Shown here in pieces: positions 47,671-58,841 of a DNA stretch of 64,000 bases. Each line of letters opens with the position of its first letter. Within the stretch, counting starts at the first letter, position 1. Source of the stretch: Asterias rubens (lineage: Eukaryota > Echinodermata > Asteroidea > Forcipulatida > Asteriidae); assembly GCF_902459465.1 (NCBI RefSeq), contig NC_047068.1:18437195-18501194 (forward strand). The letters are read 5' to 3'. The position numbers were made by a program, and so were the translations under genes. The notes beneath the pieces are model-generated. The model was given only the letters and a program-made list of their open reading frames with translations. It was not told where the DNA came from and did not search any database.

Positions 47671-47939
47671 ATATGTGACCATCCACCACCAATGGGCTGT
47701 AAAGTTGACACTTTTACTGTTATGGGCTCAATGCATTTTTGGAGAGAGTGTGTAATCAGCTTCAAAATGATACCATCCACATTTAAATCAGACTTTTCTT
47801 GACGAAGTTATGATTTCTCAAAGCCACCTACTTTTTTATTCAGATTTCTCAAAGATTTCTTGAAAACCCAAACAATTTAATAGGCTCTGCAATGTGCAAG
47901 TGCAACTTTACAGCCTAATGGTGGTGGATGGTCACATAT
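47671..47939. mobile_element. 269-bp element with 39-bp inverted ends
   Basis: 'atatgtgaccatccaccacc' opens it and its complement closes it; 36 of 39 end positions pair. No coding capacity. A 290-bp open stretch follows directly (47940-48230) with a GGAGGCAATCGCCTCC palindrome; I do not recognise it. Confidence 0.7.
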
Positions 47940-48239
47940 CTGGCCTGTATGCTTCGTTTTTGAAAGGGCAAGTGCGTTCAGGCACAAAACACTTCTTCTG
48001 GAGCATCTCAAGGGCACCAAGGCTTTGGCAGGGGCATGGAGGCAATCGCCTCCGTGAAGTATCAGGCCTGTCAGAGACTCTGAACCCAGTGGATGCTTCA
48101 TTGACAACAGCAGCCAGCAAAAGAGACCAGCATTCTCCTGGATACGATCAGCAGAGCATCTTGTTGTGTCTTCACTATTACGCAAGGATATTTCACGGAA
48201 CCCCTGAAATATTTCATTTTTAGGACATTTTTATTTTTA

Positions 48240-48700
48240 GGACATTTTTATTTTTCCTCAACGGTAAATAGGATATGGGTTCAAATAAAAACTAGGCCCA
48301 CCAGAAATCCAACTGTAAACATGGCACATTATAATTACCGTATAACCATGGAGGTATAACTGATTTACTCAGTAATTCCTTTCGCATTTGAAAACAGTAA
48401 TTTGACATTATAATGATTTAACATCTAAAGGCATATTTGTAAACGCCGCATGCTCAAACTGATTTTGTTTTTGTTTATTATAAGACGCTACTGATCATTC
48501 TGTGTTGACACACCTAATAGGGGTAACCTTATTGCAGGTGAGCCAATCACAAAGCAACGAGGCTGTCGCCAGAACAGTGGCATGGAAAGAAACCAAACAT
48601 TCTCATTGGAGAGGCAAGAGGGGACACATACCCACATTTTGAACTGGGGTGGGGTACTACTTATATAATCTCAGACCATTCCTCCCATCTCAAAAAGAAG
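48240..48700. other. Intergenic, nothing recognised
   Basis: No exon, RNA gene or clear repeat seen. Confidence 0.45.
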
Positions 48701-48862
48701 CAGGACAGCCCGCCCCCTCCTCAGACGGTTAGACCAACACCTACGCCCCCCCCCCCCTCAGACGGTTACGCCAACACCCCCCCCCCCCCACCCTCAGACG
48801 GTTACGCCAACACACAACCGTCCCCCCCCCCCGCCCCCAGACGGTTACCCAACACACCAGAG
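48700..48862. repeat. C-run minisatellite
   Basis: Four copies of 'cagacggtta(c/g)(g/a)ccaacac', each separated by a run of 8 to 13 C. Such runs are slippage-prone and their lengths are uncertain. Confidence 0.85.
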
Positions 48863-50289
48863 TCTGTGTCATTAAACGCTATTGTTAAACAATCTAAGTG
48901 GAAGATGGATTTTGATTTGTTTTTCTTCTAATCCTTGGAATACTCATAGCAAGATAAGATAATTCCAATGTGTAATTATTTACAGAATAAAGCAATGCTG
49001 ACATCTGTGTATAAACCATAGGACTCCAGAGCGAATGTACTTGCGGGAAGAATAATCCCTGTAGGAATTCACAATACACCAAGCGTCTTATAATTATTAC
49101 ATTTTGGGGGATAACAAGTGGTATCTTTTTCTATAAACATAGTACCTAAAAGATTAACTTTTCTCTAAATGCATTATACCATTCAAAGTTGGCACGGTTG
49201 TTTTGATTGCCGATAATTTTCAGAGTCATTACCAAACGTATACAGACCATTTAACTTGCAATACAACCTAACTAATACAATAATAGACATCACATAAATT
49301 ATATTGATACATTATAACTAGTACATGTAACTCATGTATGGAGGCAAATACTAGTTTATTTCATTTCAAAAGTAATATACATCAAGTGTATTATTGGATA
49401 CTCAGAAAAGCAACTCCAAGCATACAGAACCATCAGTACCAAGGTAAACCTCGGGGAATTTTATCCTAAATTCAAACACTGAAAAAGGGAAGGTAGAGGT
49501 AGCACTAAAAGAGACTAACAAGTGACATTAAAAATTGCATGAGCTTCTGTAGCAACAACTACTTTATCAGATGCAATGAAGCGGGTTAGTCAAGTACATG
49601 CACAAGAAGAAAGTAATGGGAGAATGAATTCAACCCTAGTAATTTGTCCAGGTAAAAATGTCTGTGATTTTTTCCACAATTTTGTCCACCTAACTCGGGG
49701 AAGTAATGAGTATACAGTGCTAACATCGGTGTACATGGGTAAAACATTAAAAACCAAAATGGGAAACTTTAGACTATCTGCCAATCACCAAGAGAGGGCG
49801 CTCTTCACCAGGTAATGTCAACAACTTTATGATAGGAGAAGCATGAGTGACGGTCACTGACAGCAAATACCTCGTGTTTTGCGTGTTTTTGATTTTGTAT
49901 TTAGATTTAGCCAAACTGTATTTTGTTTTTCATAACACAAGGCCAGCATAAACCAAACTGTTCTGGAACAGGACGTACTGGACACGAGATCCCCAAGGAT
50001 AACAAGCGGTGTGCATGAGTTTTTGGGAGTGTTTCTTCTAGGGTAATTAGCAAAAATTCCAAAATGCTGACCTACCAAAAATTGAGAAGAAATGTGAAGT
50101 TTAGTTGTATGACAATGTATCTGATTTAATTTTCAAGAGGCTGAGAGACTTCTAAATATTTTTTGAGTATTTTTGAATTTTTAGCATTTACCATTGGTTG
50201 CTATAGGAGTTGTGCACCCTTACCTGGTAGGTCTGCTGCCCTCTAGTGGCAGAGCTTTCAAAAAGTCTCCCATTAATCATCTTTTTCCC
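48863..50289. other. Intergenic, no gene supported
   Basis: A 79-codon plus-strand frame (49576-49815) shows no family similarity and no splice context. Nothing else stands out. Confidence 0.45.
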
Positions 50290-50636
50290 GATTGTCAAAG
50301 ACCAGTGTTCTCACTTGGTGTATCCCATCATAAGCATAAAATAACAAGCCTGTGAAAATTTGGGCTCAATTGGTTATCAAAGTTGCGAGAAAATGATGAA
50401 AGAAAAACACCCTTGTTGGTTGAATTGGTGTGCTTTCAGCTAGGAATAAGACTTCTAGCTAGAAGTCTTAATATTTTAATGTGAAATTACCTCTTTCTCA
50501 AAAACTTAGTTACTTCAGAGAGAGTCATTTCCCACAATGTTTTAGACTATCAACAGCTCTCCAATACTCATTACCAAGTCAGCTTTTAAGTATGTGTTTT
50601 GATTGAGTAATTACCAAACGTGTACCTTCCCTTTAA
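50290..50636. mobile_element. E-related element with 'gacttctagctagaagtc' centre
   Basis: Right end 'aattaccaaacgtgtaccttcccttt' equals that of 44019-44394; the central palindrome is AGACTTCTAGCTAGAAGTCT. The left end is shortened and starts at 'gattgtcaaagaccagtg'. Confidence 0.78.
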
Positions 50637-51033
50637 CTGAGAATAAATCCAATAACAAAATGTATCTATTCCCTGTAGTGAGACATGAGGATGAAAAGGT
50701 ATCTCTGAAAAGTTCTTAACCTCCAAACTCTTTTATGTGGGATTTATAAAAATATTTTTACAAATAATCTCTTGAAGGATGCAGAAGGTTGCCCGCTGCT
50801 CGATTTTTCTTCTTGACAACCAATGTACATGTAGTAACAATACGCTGCTTAAATTCCATGTAAATTCTCAAGTGTTAAACTATCCAGGATTTGTCCGACA
50901 GTTCAATGGATTTTTAACCATTCTGCTTCCATGTCAAGCTGAATTACAAAGCTTTTTTAAATCCAAAATCCAAGGTAGTAACTGAAGTTGGAATGTTCTA
51001 AATTTTCCTGTTGCCTTCTGTCGTGAAATGACA

Positions 51034-53566
51034 TCACCTCTTCTTGAAGCCGTACTTCTTTCTCTCGTAGAACAAGTCCGTCTTGGAGCTGCCGAGATTG
51101 ACAATCTTAGGGCATCCATCTCTCTAAAGGAAATAAGGAGAAAAAGCAAAGAAAATAAACTAAAAATTTACAATGTCACTTTTTGAAAAGGAAAGCTTTT
51201 GCTTCTCAAGTTTGAGAAAGTACATTAGAAACTTATAAAAAAAAAAAACTTGAGCCTGACCACAAAGGCAATTTGTAATAACGCTGCAGTTTTGCCAATG
51301 TTCATATCCAAGTGTACCACCATTAGAAAGAGAAAGTGTGGATCTCCCCAATGATATAAAAATCAAATAAGGTTGCTATAAATCAATCCCTTCAAATGGA
51401 GTGGAAAGATCCGAAATGCCTTATACCTAGGGAGCGAGTGCACCGTTGTTATGTACAAAAAAGCATTTACGATCACACTGAGGAAAAATAGCCTAGGAAC
51501 CTTGACATTGGGAAATTCAATAAGTAGGGCCTAAGAACTTTTATATTAATTTGGTTAAAAAACAATTTCTTCAAAGTTGAAGGGAACAAAATGGAGTTGT
51601 AAAAATGGCATTAGAACAAAAGCTTTTTCTTGAGTGGTGAAAGATTGTGGTCACAAATGATTGTTTATGTCCAAAGAATTTGGTAGCGAGAGGGTTAAAT
51701 ACAGGAACAGTTTGAGGGATTCAATTTCTGACTTACATCTTTTTCTTGAATGGTACATTCTTTGCAGTAGTAAGCATCAGATACTCCGGGCCCTCCACAG
51801 ATGACACAACGTCCTTGGTACGAGCCATAGTTACACTCATCACATATGCGCACTAAGGTACACGGACGCACATACGAGTCACAAATCACACATTTGCCGT
51901 CACATTTCTCGCAAAGTCTACCAATAGCTGTAATAAAGAGAATTTTAAGTAACTGTTAGATTATGAATACACATCAAATTTTGATGTTTTGATTCAAAAC
52001 ATTATTTATATACTGCCATCAAAGAAATTTTAAAACTAAAGCCTGGTCCACACATCTGGCTTTAAATGGCAACTATGAAATGAGCCATAACATTACAGCC
52101 AAACAAGTTGCAAATTGATGAAAGTGGCATTGGCTTGTCTTTTGTGTTTGACTTATGTTATGTGGTTTAAATTACAGCTGTCTGTTATTCTTTCCTACAA
52201 CTATATGCCCAAACAAAAGTTGGTATTTGATTGAATTTCCTATCTATACTGATCGTATCAAAAAAATATTGAAATGTAATAAGCCTATTCGGAATTGCAG
52301 CTGCGCATGTCTGTTACATACTGCTGCCAATGCAATTTGTCTATCTCCTGTGACCGTTTGAATGCCAGAAAGACGATATGCGTTGTCAGCAGAAACAGAC
52401 ACGCGCAGCTGCGATTCCGAATAGGATTATTTAGTACATACATGTACTCCATTTCAAGGGTCCTACTAAAAGCCGACAACTCGCCGACAACGCCGACAAC
52501 AAGTCGAGAGCGCCGACAACTCGCCGCCAACAAGTTTTAATTACCTCGAAAATTGCCAATATACCATAGATGTATTAGAACTATATGTGTTCTGTAATAT
52601 AAACATAAATTTAATGGAAAAACTTCACGAAAAGTGTGAATTTTTAACCAGAAAAAAAACTGAACGTTCACGGAAAACGGTCGGACGCCATCTTGGCTTA
52701 AAATCGTGTTCGGACCAGTCCATTATGATGCGGGTGAGTCAGACTTAGCAATAGAGGGCGGGCGTCATGCACTGTGCACACTGCAGTGAAGGTCTTCACA
52801 TGAAGCCCGCCCTCTGTTGTTGACAAGTGCTAAATCTACCCGTATCATAATGGTCTGGTCCAAACACGGTTTTTAAGCCAAGAAGGCGTCCGACCGCTTT
52901 TCGTGCAAGTGAAGTTTTTTTCTGGTTAAAAATTCACACTTTTTGTGAAGTTTTTCCATTAACTTTATGTTTATATTACAGAACACATATAGTTCTAATA
53001 CATCTATGGTTTATTGGCCATTTTTGAGGTAATTAAAACTTGTTGGCGGCGAGTTGTCGGCGCTCTGGACTTGTTGTCGGCGTTGTCGGCGAGTTGTCGG
53101 CTTTTAGTAGGACCGCATTTCAAAAGTAAACTGAACAGGCCTGTCGAATCGGCCATTTTTGCCAAAGTTTTTATTTTATTTTATTTTTAGTTGGATAACT
53201 TTCCGTATGGCGCCACCACTTTTTTACTCATTTTTACAAAAAGGGATATATCAAGCAGGTAAATTAGATACTATATTATTTCATTTCGAATGAAAAAGTG
53301 GTGGCGCCATACGGAAACTTTTCCCAAACACAAACGAATGCTTATACCCTAACATTGTCCGAAAACTGGGCACAGCCTAAGTCTAACAACACACCCAAAG
53401 GCTGTTTGAATTCGGCCTCAACTGAATACTGTATCTTAAAAAGTGGCTAGATCCGATGGTCTAATAAAGTTCTACTTCAAAGAGGAGTATAGATTCAGTG
53501 ATTAAAAGACTTACCAACTCCTGCTTGCTTTCTACAGAAAATCAAATCGGGATGATGCTTCGCCAT
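51034..53566 (-). CDS. PHF5A: PHD finger-like domain protein 5A (SF3b subunit), complete
   Basis: Small zinc-finger subunit of the SF3b part of the U2 snRNP, needed in the nucleus for branch-point recognition and positioned next to SF3B1. Exons 5' to 3': 53566-53515, 51927-51737, 51123-51034; both introns GT-AG; total 110 residues, exactly the family length. It begins [20 protein letters not shown]. The cysteine pairs typical of the family follow ([31 protein letters not shown]), and it ends [16 protein letters not shown]. The protein is nearly identical to what I know of vertebrate PHF5A. Intron 1 (1.6 kb) carries three foldback elements. No TATA box is evident. Confidence 0.97.
52278..52432. 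mobile_element. 155-bp foldback element in PHF5A intron 1
   Basis: 'aataagcctattcggaat' faces 'attccgaataggattatt', and 'gcagctgcgcatgtctgt' is likewise paired inside. Non-coding MITE-like. Confidence 0.75.
52458..53115. mobile_element. 658-bp foldback element with 8-bp target duplication
   Basis: Flanked by CATTTCAA at 52450-52457 and 53116-53123. The ends GGGTCCTACTAAAAGCC and its near complement open two arms of about 250 bp that pair along their length ('gccgacaactcgccgacaac' and so on); even the middle ('agagggcgggc'/'gcccgccctct') is inverted. An 8-bp duplication suggests hAT origin. No ORF. Confidence 0.88.
53199..53317. mobile_element. Short MITE 'ttccgtatggcgccaccac' in PHF5A intron 1
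   Basis: About 115 bp whose ends TCCGTATGGCGCCACCACTT and its complement are perfect inverted repeats. AACTT is present on both sides. Confidence 0.8.
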
Positions 53567-54245
53567 GTCGGATTTTGGAAAAACGCTGGTGAAACGTTTT
53601 ATGTACCGCCCTCTTGCGATAACTGGTCCGGGAGCGCTTCTTTGTTTATTCGCAAGCCTCGATCGGGGTCGCTGTAGCTAGCTCTATAATTATAGTGATT
53701 ATTTTACACTTATGTGGATTTCCTGTTTCTTTCGCCTTGCTTGAACTTTCCATTTCATGCACATATGACTTTCAGGTAAACAGAAAGGTGCAAAGTAAAG
53801 TAAGGTCCAAAAACATCTGGAATAAAATTTAAGGCTACAAAAAAACAATTAGCCTTCGGCGATGAGAAACAAAAATGATTCAATACTTCTCGATGTAGTT
53901 TCTGCATAGCAAAAAATATAAGCAGGATCCCAGAATCAAATGGGTGCATATGCAAAGCTCTCAACATTTGCATATTTCAATCAGGGAGATCTTGTACAAC
54001 AATCAGCAGGGAGATATCAAGAATTACACTCAAAATAACTAAGGGTCAAAATTTCCATAATCAGGGAGATTTTCCAAATCTGTTCATCAGCAGAACTTGG
54101 ACAGGTGGATTAATTTTCAGCAGCTTTTCTGAAGAGCAGGCAAAGCCACTGCCTGCGACATACCATTTTGGGCGGTACCCTTCTTCCGCCCGGTATTAAA
54201 TTCTACCCCTTCGATATTTGATGGTTACTTATTTTACGTCAGCTC
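53567..54245. other. PHF5A upstream region
   Basis: Presumed promoter side of PHF5A. No TATA box or other gene is seen; a short minus-strand frame at 53755-53973 has no support. Confidence 0.45.
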
Positions 54246-54730
54246 CGGTGTCGGATGCAATTGTGTCCGCCATGCAATACTGTCCGCTCCGGATACTTTT
54301 GCATATGCAATCGTGTCCGGGGCTATGCAAAAACCGTCCGGCGGACAAGACTGTACAATGTAGGTGCGCGCATAAGCAAGCGTGCATGCACTGAACCCAC
54401 GTATAATTATGCAGCATGAATACTCACGTATTTTATGGTTGCAGCGAATACCCAACGGCCGAACATTTCTCATGTCATTCATGACATGCACTTCTTGTAA
54501 AATAATGGCGAACGTGTTCCGTCGACCAAGGGCGTTTAATTTACTGCAAGGACGGTTTTGCACGGGGGCGGACACAACTGCATATGCAAATGTGTCCGGG
54601 CGGATCCAATTGCATTATGCAGCAGCGTCCGGGCGGACACGATTGCATATGCAAAACCGCCCGGCGAACATTATTGCATATGCAATAATGTGCTCCGGAT
54701 AGTATTGCATAGAGGACATAATCGCATGCC
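54246..54730. mobile_element. Palindrome-rich element (TGCATATGCA array), dispersed copy
   Basis: Inverted relative of 11929-12408. At least ten ATGCAA-type half sites, several joined into TTGCATATGCAA, alternate with GTCCGG/CCGGAC-type words. Interior 'gcgaataccca..ggccgaacat' and 'cgtgttccgtcgacca' match the unit copies. No ORF of note. Confidence 0.72.
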
Positions 54731-55382
54731 AGCCTTGTTATTGAGCATACTATTCGGAGACAGACATGCAGTCCTATAACTTATCGTGATGGATGAGGGT
54801 TCGTATGACCTCTGACCCAAATGATGGATTCCTTCATCTTGTATCCTTGCTGCGTGGTTACACATCGCCATCCCTAATCATTGGATAGTGGATATAGGTT
54901 AACATTAACCAAGCCGTACAAAACCAGGACACGATTGCACGATGTAATCTAATCTAATATCAATGCGATGTTTCTCTCCTGCGGGCGGACTTTGGGATTG
55001 GAACGTACCGTTGAATCACCCGGCCCACATCAAATTATTAATTAGCGCAGAGGGCCGGCCCAATTTCATGAAGCCTCTTAGCACAAAAACCTGCTAAGCA
55101 CAGTAAAATCTTGCTTAGCAAAAACAGGTTACAACCCAACTTTCGCCATTAAGTTTACACTGTATGGAGACTGGTGCCCACTCATCTTGTTTTTGTTTTT
55201 TTGGCTTAGCAAATAAATTTGTATGATTTATTGCCCCTGATCAACACCTCTTTGCTTAGAAAAAAATAAGCAGAATACAAGTGACACATGGTGCATGTAA
55301 TATCTTGGCTGGTTCTTCTGATACTGGCATTATTTGAAACTATATTGTTCTTGAGCCGATATATCCTGCTATCATTGATGCG
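54731..55382. other. Intergenic with a 'cttagca' repeat
   Basis: From about 55057 'cccaatttcatgaagcctct' with 'tgctaagcac' and 'gcttagcaaa' words is an interspersed repeat similar in style to that at 615. No gene. Confidence 0.45.
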
Positions 55383-55500
55383 TTCTCCAGAAGACGATCA
55401 GAGCATTACTGATCGAAACGTCGATTGAAACCAATGGTTTTTTTCAGAACCACCCCAAGTCAATTAGAGATTATCATTTATACATGGTGTTACGTTAACC
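55383..55500. repeat. 'gatcgaaacgtcga' hairpin element, copy 2
   Basis: 'acgatcag' / 'ctgatcg' hairpin, GAAACGTCGA, 'ttcagaaccacccca', then 'catggtgttac'; same layout as 41275-41400. Confidence 0.6.
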
Positions 55501-56400
55501 TTACTATGGGTGATGACGGATCCGGAATATCATTCATGCCCCAAACCAACTCATATAAATCCCAATGAAATTCTGCTTACGCTCCTATTGCATGTTGTTT
55601 ACGTACGATATGTGGGAGCGAGGTTTATGTAAACAACACAGTCCTCCCTGATCCTTAATAAAAATGTTATTCCTGATACTACAGGGCAGAGAGAGAGAGA
55701 GAGAGAGAGTTAATTCCTAGTTATTCATTTATTATTTGCTTTTAGATTACATTGTGTTTTTTTTTGGTATAATTTAATGCACTTTAGATTTGTTAAATTT
55801 TTATGTACTCTTTAATTCTCACAATTTTTTTTTTGAAGAGTATGGAATAAACGTTTTTTATTGAATGTGCCAATGGAAAACTAAATTTCTGTATTATTAA
55901 TGATGCGGACAATAACATTTCTGCTTCTAATTCTAATTCCAGTGCACTGTTTGGTTTTTGGGTATACAGAAAAAAATAATGTACCCAAACCATAGTGTCA
56001 TTGTGTCCACCATATTATCACAAAATGGCAATAATGAAAGGGCAGGGTTATTCCTGGTTTAATCAACTTTATAACAGGCTGTTTAGAGTATGCAAGCCTC
56101 TAGCTGTGGATCATAGGGAACACCAGACCACTGTTTCTCGGTCCCTTTTCAATTTACATGGAACTGTCTCCACTAATTTAAATTCTAGATGTGATATAAA
56201 TCCTTATTTAAATAAATAACTTCGAGCTTGATTCGTACACGAAAATCGCCCTGCTATACGTAACATATCGGATATTACTAAAATAGCTGATCAAAATAAA
56301 ACCTGATAAAACACAAAAATCATGTTGTGTTTTGTTTATTGTTGTTTACATACATTTTAAGGAAGCGCAGTGCCGCCACATGATTAAAAAAGTCCGTAGT
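55501..56400. other. Intergenic, (AG)n at 55687-55709
   Basis: Contains an AG microsatellite and a 74-codon plus-strand frame (55995-56219) without recognisable similarity. Confidence 0.45.
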
Positions 56401-56606
56401 TGTACGTACAAAATATATTTAGATTGATGGTGTACGTACATTATACCATTGATCGTGTACGTACATGATAATTACCGTGTACGTACATGATTATTGTTGT
56501 GCACGATATGAGTCTAAAAAATATTGTGTACGTACAAGATTACTATCGTGTACGTACACGAAAAGTCTGGATCGTGTACGTGCATAATAGTCATCGTGTA
56601 CGTACA
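56401..56606. repeat. Array of the palindrome TGTACGTACA
   Basis: Exact TGTACGTACA at 56401, 56431, 56456, 56478, 56527, 56549 and 56597, a one-base variant at 56575 and a weak one near 56497. Steps are 22-30 bp. Flanks are loosely 'cgTGTACGTACAtgat-aatta'. Confidence 0.9.
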
Positions 56607-57334
56607 CAGCATGAGTGGCTTTCGTAATATTTAACTGAAAATTGCATTGTTGGTTTATATTATAAGTAATACAGAATAATTTCACAGAGTGTTTAATTTG
56701 CTTCTCAAATCACGTCTACCGTGCCATCTGTTCGTATATTTTTATATTACTGGATATTTTATTACAAATCATACATTTACACACTATTGATCCTTTTCTT
56801 CAGTTCATCCGAAATATTAGACGAGTGAACTGATTATGTTTCAGATTGGCCGTCCCGCTCTAGCCCAATCCAGATCGTATGCACGGAACTGATGCACTCT
56901 ATAAGAGCTATTAGTGTATACCGCACTGTGTTAAGAAAACATGAGATGTCGGCTGATGATTACCACAGAAGATATGTAGCATGGGGAGATGCAAGGTTTC
57001 TTCCGCCCCATTGCTCTCCTAACACACGGTGAGAAGAAAACTCTCGGGACTCGTGGGAGACAAGACAATTTACTGTCAGTGACAACCAAGATATGCGCGT
57101 CAGAGACCATCTCAGATGCAAACATGCTTCGCTCGTGTGTTATATAGTGACATCACTCAGCAGTTATGGAGTGCTGGATGGACCGCTAGATTGTTCTGTA
57201 TACTTGATTTGCTCTCTGTCAACGATGAGGATGCTTTTCCCAGACAACGAGTCGACACTGAAGGAGTAAGAAGTACACAAGAACTCCCAGCTGCACAGAT
57301 TGGATAGAAGTAGATGAGGTTATAATAAATCACT
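56607..57334. other. Upstream of the 319-aa gene, nothing firm
   Basis: Probably holds the promoter or 5' UTR of the following gene. In-frame TAA lies two codons before its ATG. Confidence 0.4.
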
Positions 57335-58294
57335 ATGTACGGTGGTGTTAAAGGAGATGACTTGGTCAATATTTGCTCCATGTATGAGAATTATCGATTC
57401 CGTACCCCACAGAGGCTGTTTCGGACTGCGTCTTTAAAGTATCCTGATGATTCTGCAACTGGGTCTTTGAGGTTTAAAGAAGAACACCGAGATCGTCAGA
57501 GCTTCAAACATTTTGATGATCGAGGACTTGATGTTAGTCATAAACATCCGACTGGAAATCTTCAAATTAAACCCGGTGATAATGATGAATTCAACGCACT
57601 GACAAAACTCCGTCGATGCAGAATTGGTGATGATAAAAAAATGTACAAACATGACATCCCACCTTTGATGATCACCTCTAACAAGCTGCCGTCGATTTTC
57701 AAACAAGTACGGTACCCCGTGAGCGACTCTGAGACAAAACAGGGCCTCCCCACGGAGAAAGTTAGTGGGAAGGAACCCTTTCAATATACTCCCTTAACAG
57801 GAACAACGGACGGCAAGCAAAACTCTCATAAAGACAGGATGAAAGATGGTGATGAACGGACCACCAAAAATGGCACACTACGAGGGAAAAAGAAAGTTGT
57901 CTCATTTGGAGGAGTCCGCATTATCGATGATAGAAAGTTTCAGCAGGGATTGAGACAGCATCCTTCTCCTAGTATTCACTCCATCCATCTGAAACATCCA
58001 ACATCAAGAAAGCAAGATGTGGATTCATGGGCACCTCAAAAGTTGCTCCTTCCACGCAGGGGTAAGCTCCAAGTCCGGTTTTCAGGCAAGAGGTGTAAGC
58101 CATTCAACCCAACCACGGCCCGTCTGAAGGCTGATAGTGCTGGGGGTGTCAAGCCGTCGAAACAGGTGGTTCCTCATGTAGGTGTGTCCATCCTAAAGCA
58201 AGCTACCCAGCTCATGGTCATCCCAACGCCTTGCTTTCCTTGCAGCCCTGAGTTTGAGCACGCGTTTCGAAGCATCAGGGGGCATCAGCACTAA
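57335..58294 (+). CDS. Unrecognised basic 319-aa protein, single exon
   Basis: The longest undisturbed frame in the window; stop TAA two codons upstream of the ATG and no splice signals needed. I do not recognise the family. The protein is rich in Lys, Arg, Ser and His, has no signal peptide or membrane segment, and looks largely disordered. A stretch KKKVVSFGGVRIIDD near residues 187-201 fits the RVxF docking motif of protein phosphatase 1 (K-V-V-S-F), and a second KLQVRFSGKR lies near 245-255. A PP1-regulatory role is therefore possible but rests on a short motif. The neighbours (PHF5A, HSP70) give no functional hint. It could also be one exon of a larger gene. Confidence 0.65.
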   Translation: MYGGVKGDDLVNICSMYENYRFRTPQRLFRTASLKYPDDSATGSLRFKEEHRDRQSFKHFDDRGLDVSHKHPTGNLQIKPGDNDEFNALTKLRRCRIGDDKKMYKHDIPPLMITSNKLPSIFKQVRYPVSDSETKQGLPTEKVSGKEPFQYTPLTGTTDGKQNSHKDRMKDGDERTTKNGTLRGKKKVVSFGGVRIIDDRKFQQGLRQHPSPSIHSIHLKHPTSRKQDVDSWAPQKLLLPRRGKLQVRFSGKRCKPFNPTTARLKADSAGGVKPSKQVVPHVGVSILKQATQLMVIPTPCFPCSPEFEHAFRSIRGHQH

Positions 58295-58840
58295 TGGTTA
58301 GAAAACACTACACTTGAGAAGATTTCTCTCTTCTGTTTTGTGGTGGTACTCAGCAGGGTTTAAACTTTTGTGAGACTCTCAACATAGCAGGAAATGATGC
58401 AGGAAATATCGGCTTAACTGGGATTCTGTCCATAAACCTGCTGTTATTGTGATTGTAAAACATAATGCATTCACATGTATAATCAGGTAAGAAAAAAAAG
58501 ATTCAAAAACCAAGCACAAATTTTATTTTGTAATGGATTGAATTGAATTGAATTGTACAGTTCCAAATGGGAAGAAAAAACTTAAGGAAGTTATACTTTT
58601 GATGGTTTGTATTATACATCCAGTTTCTTGCCGTAAATATTACTTCTATGCACCATTATTCAATGTGTTAAGTTAAAAACAATGTATTCGGCAAAACGTT
58701 GAAAAAATGCATATTATAATAATATGTTTTGTAATATTGGATGCATTCACTCAGTAAAATGGAAACAGCCATATTTCACCGAATGTCCACCCAAACTTTG
58801 AAAATTCTTTAAAATCAAGGATTTCTATATGCGTATAATT
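58295..58840. other. 3' flank of the 319-aa gene
   Basis: AT-rich, probably 3' UTR then intergenic; no AATAAA signal is close to the stop codon. Confidence 0.4.
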
Positions 58841-58841
58841 A

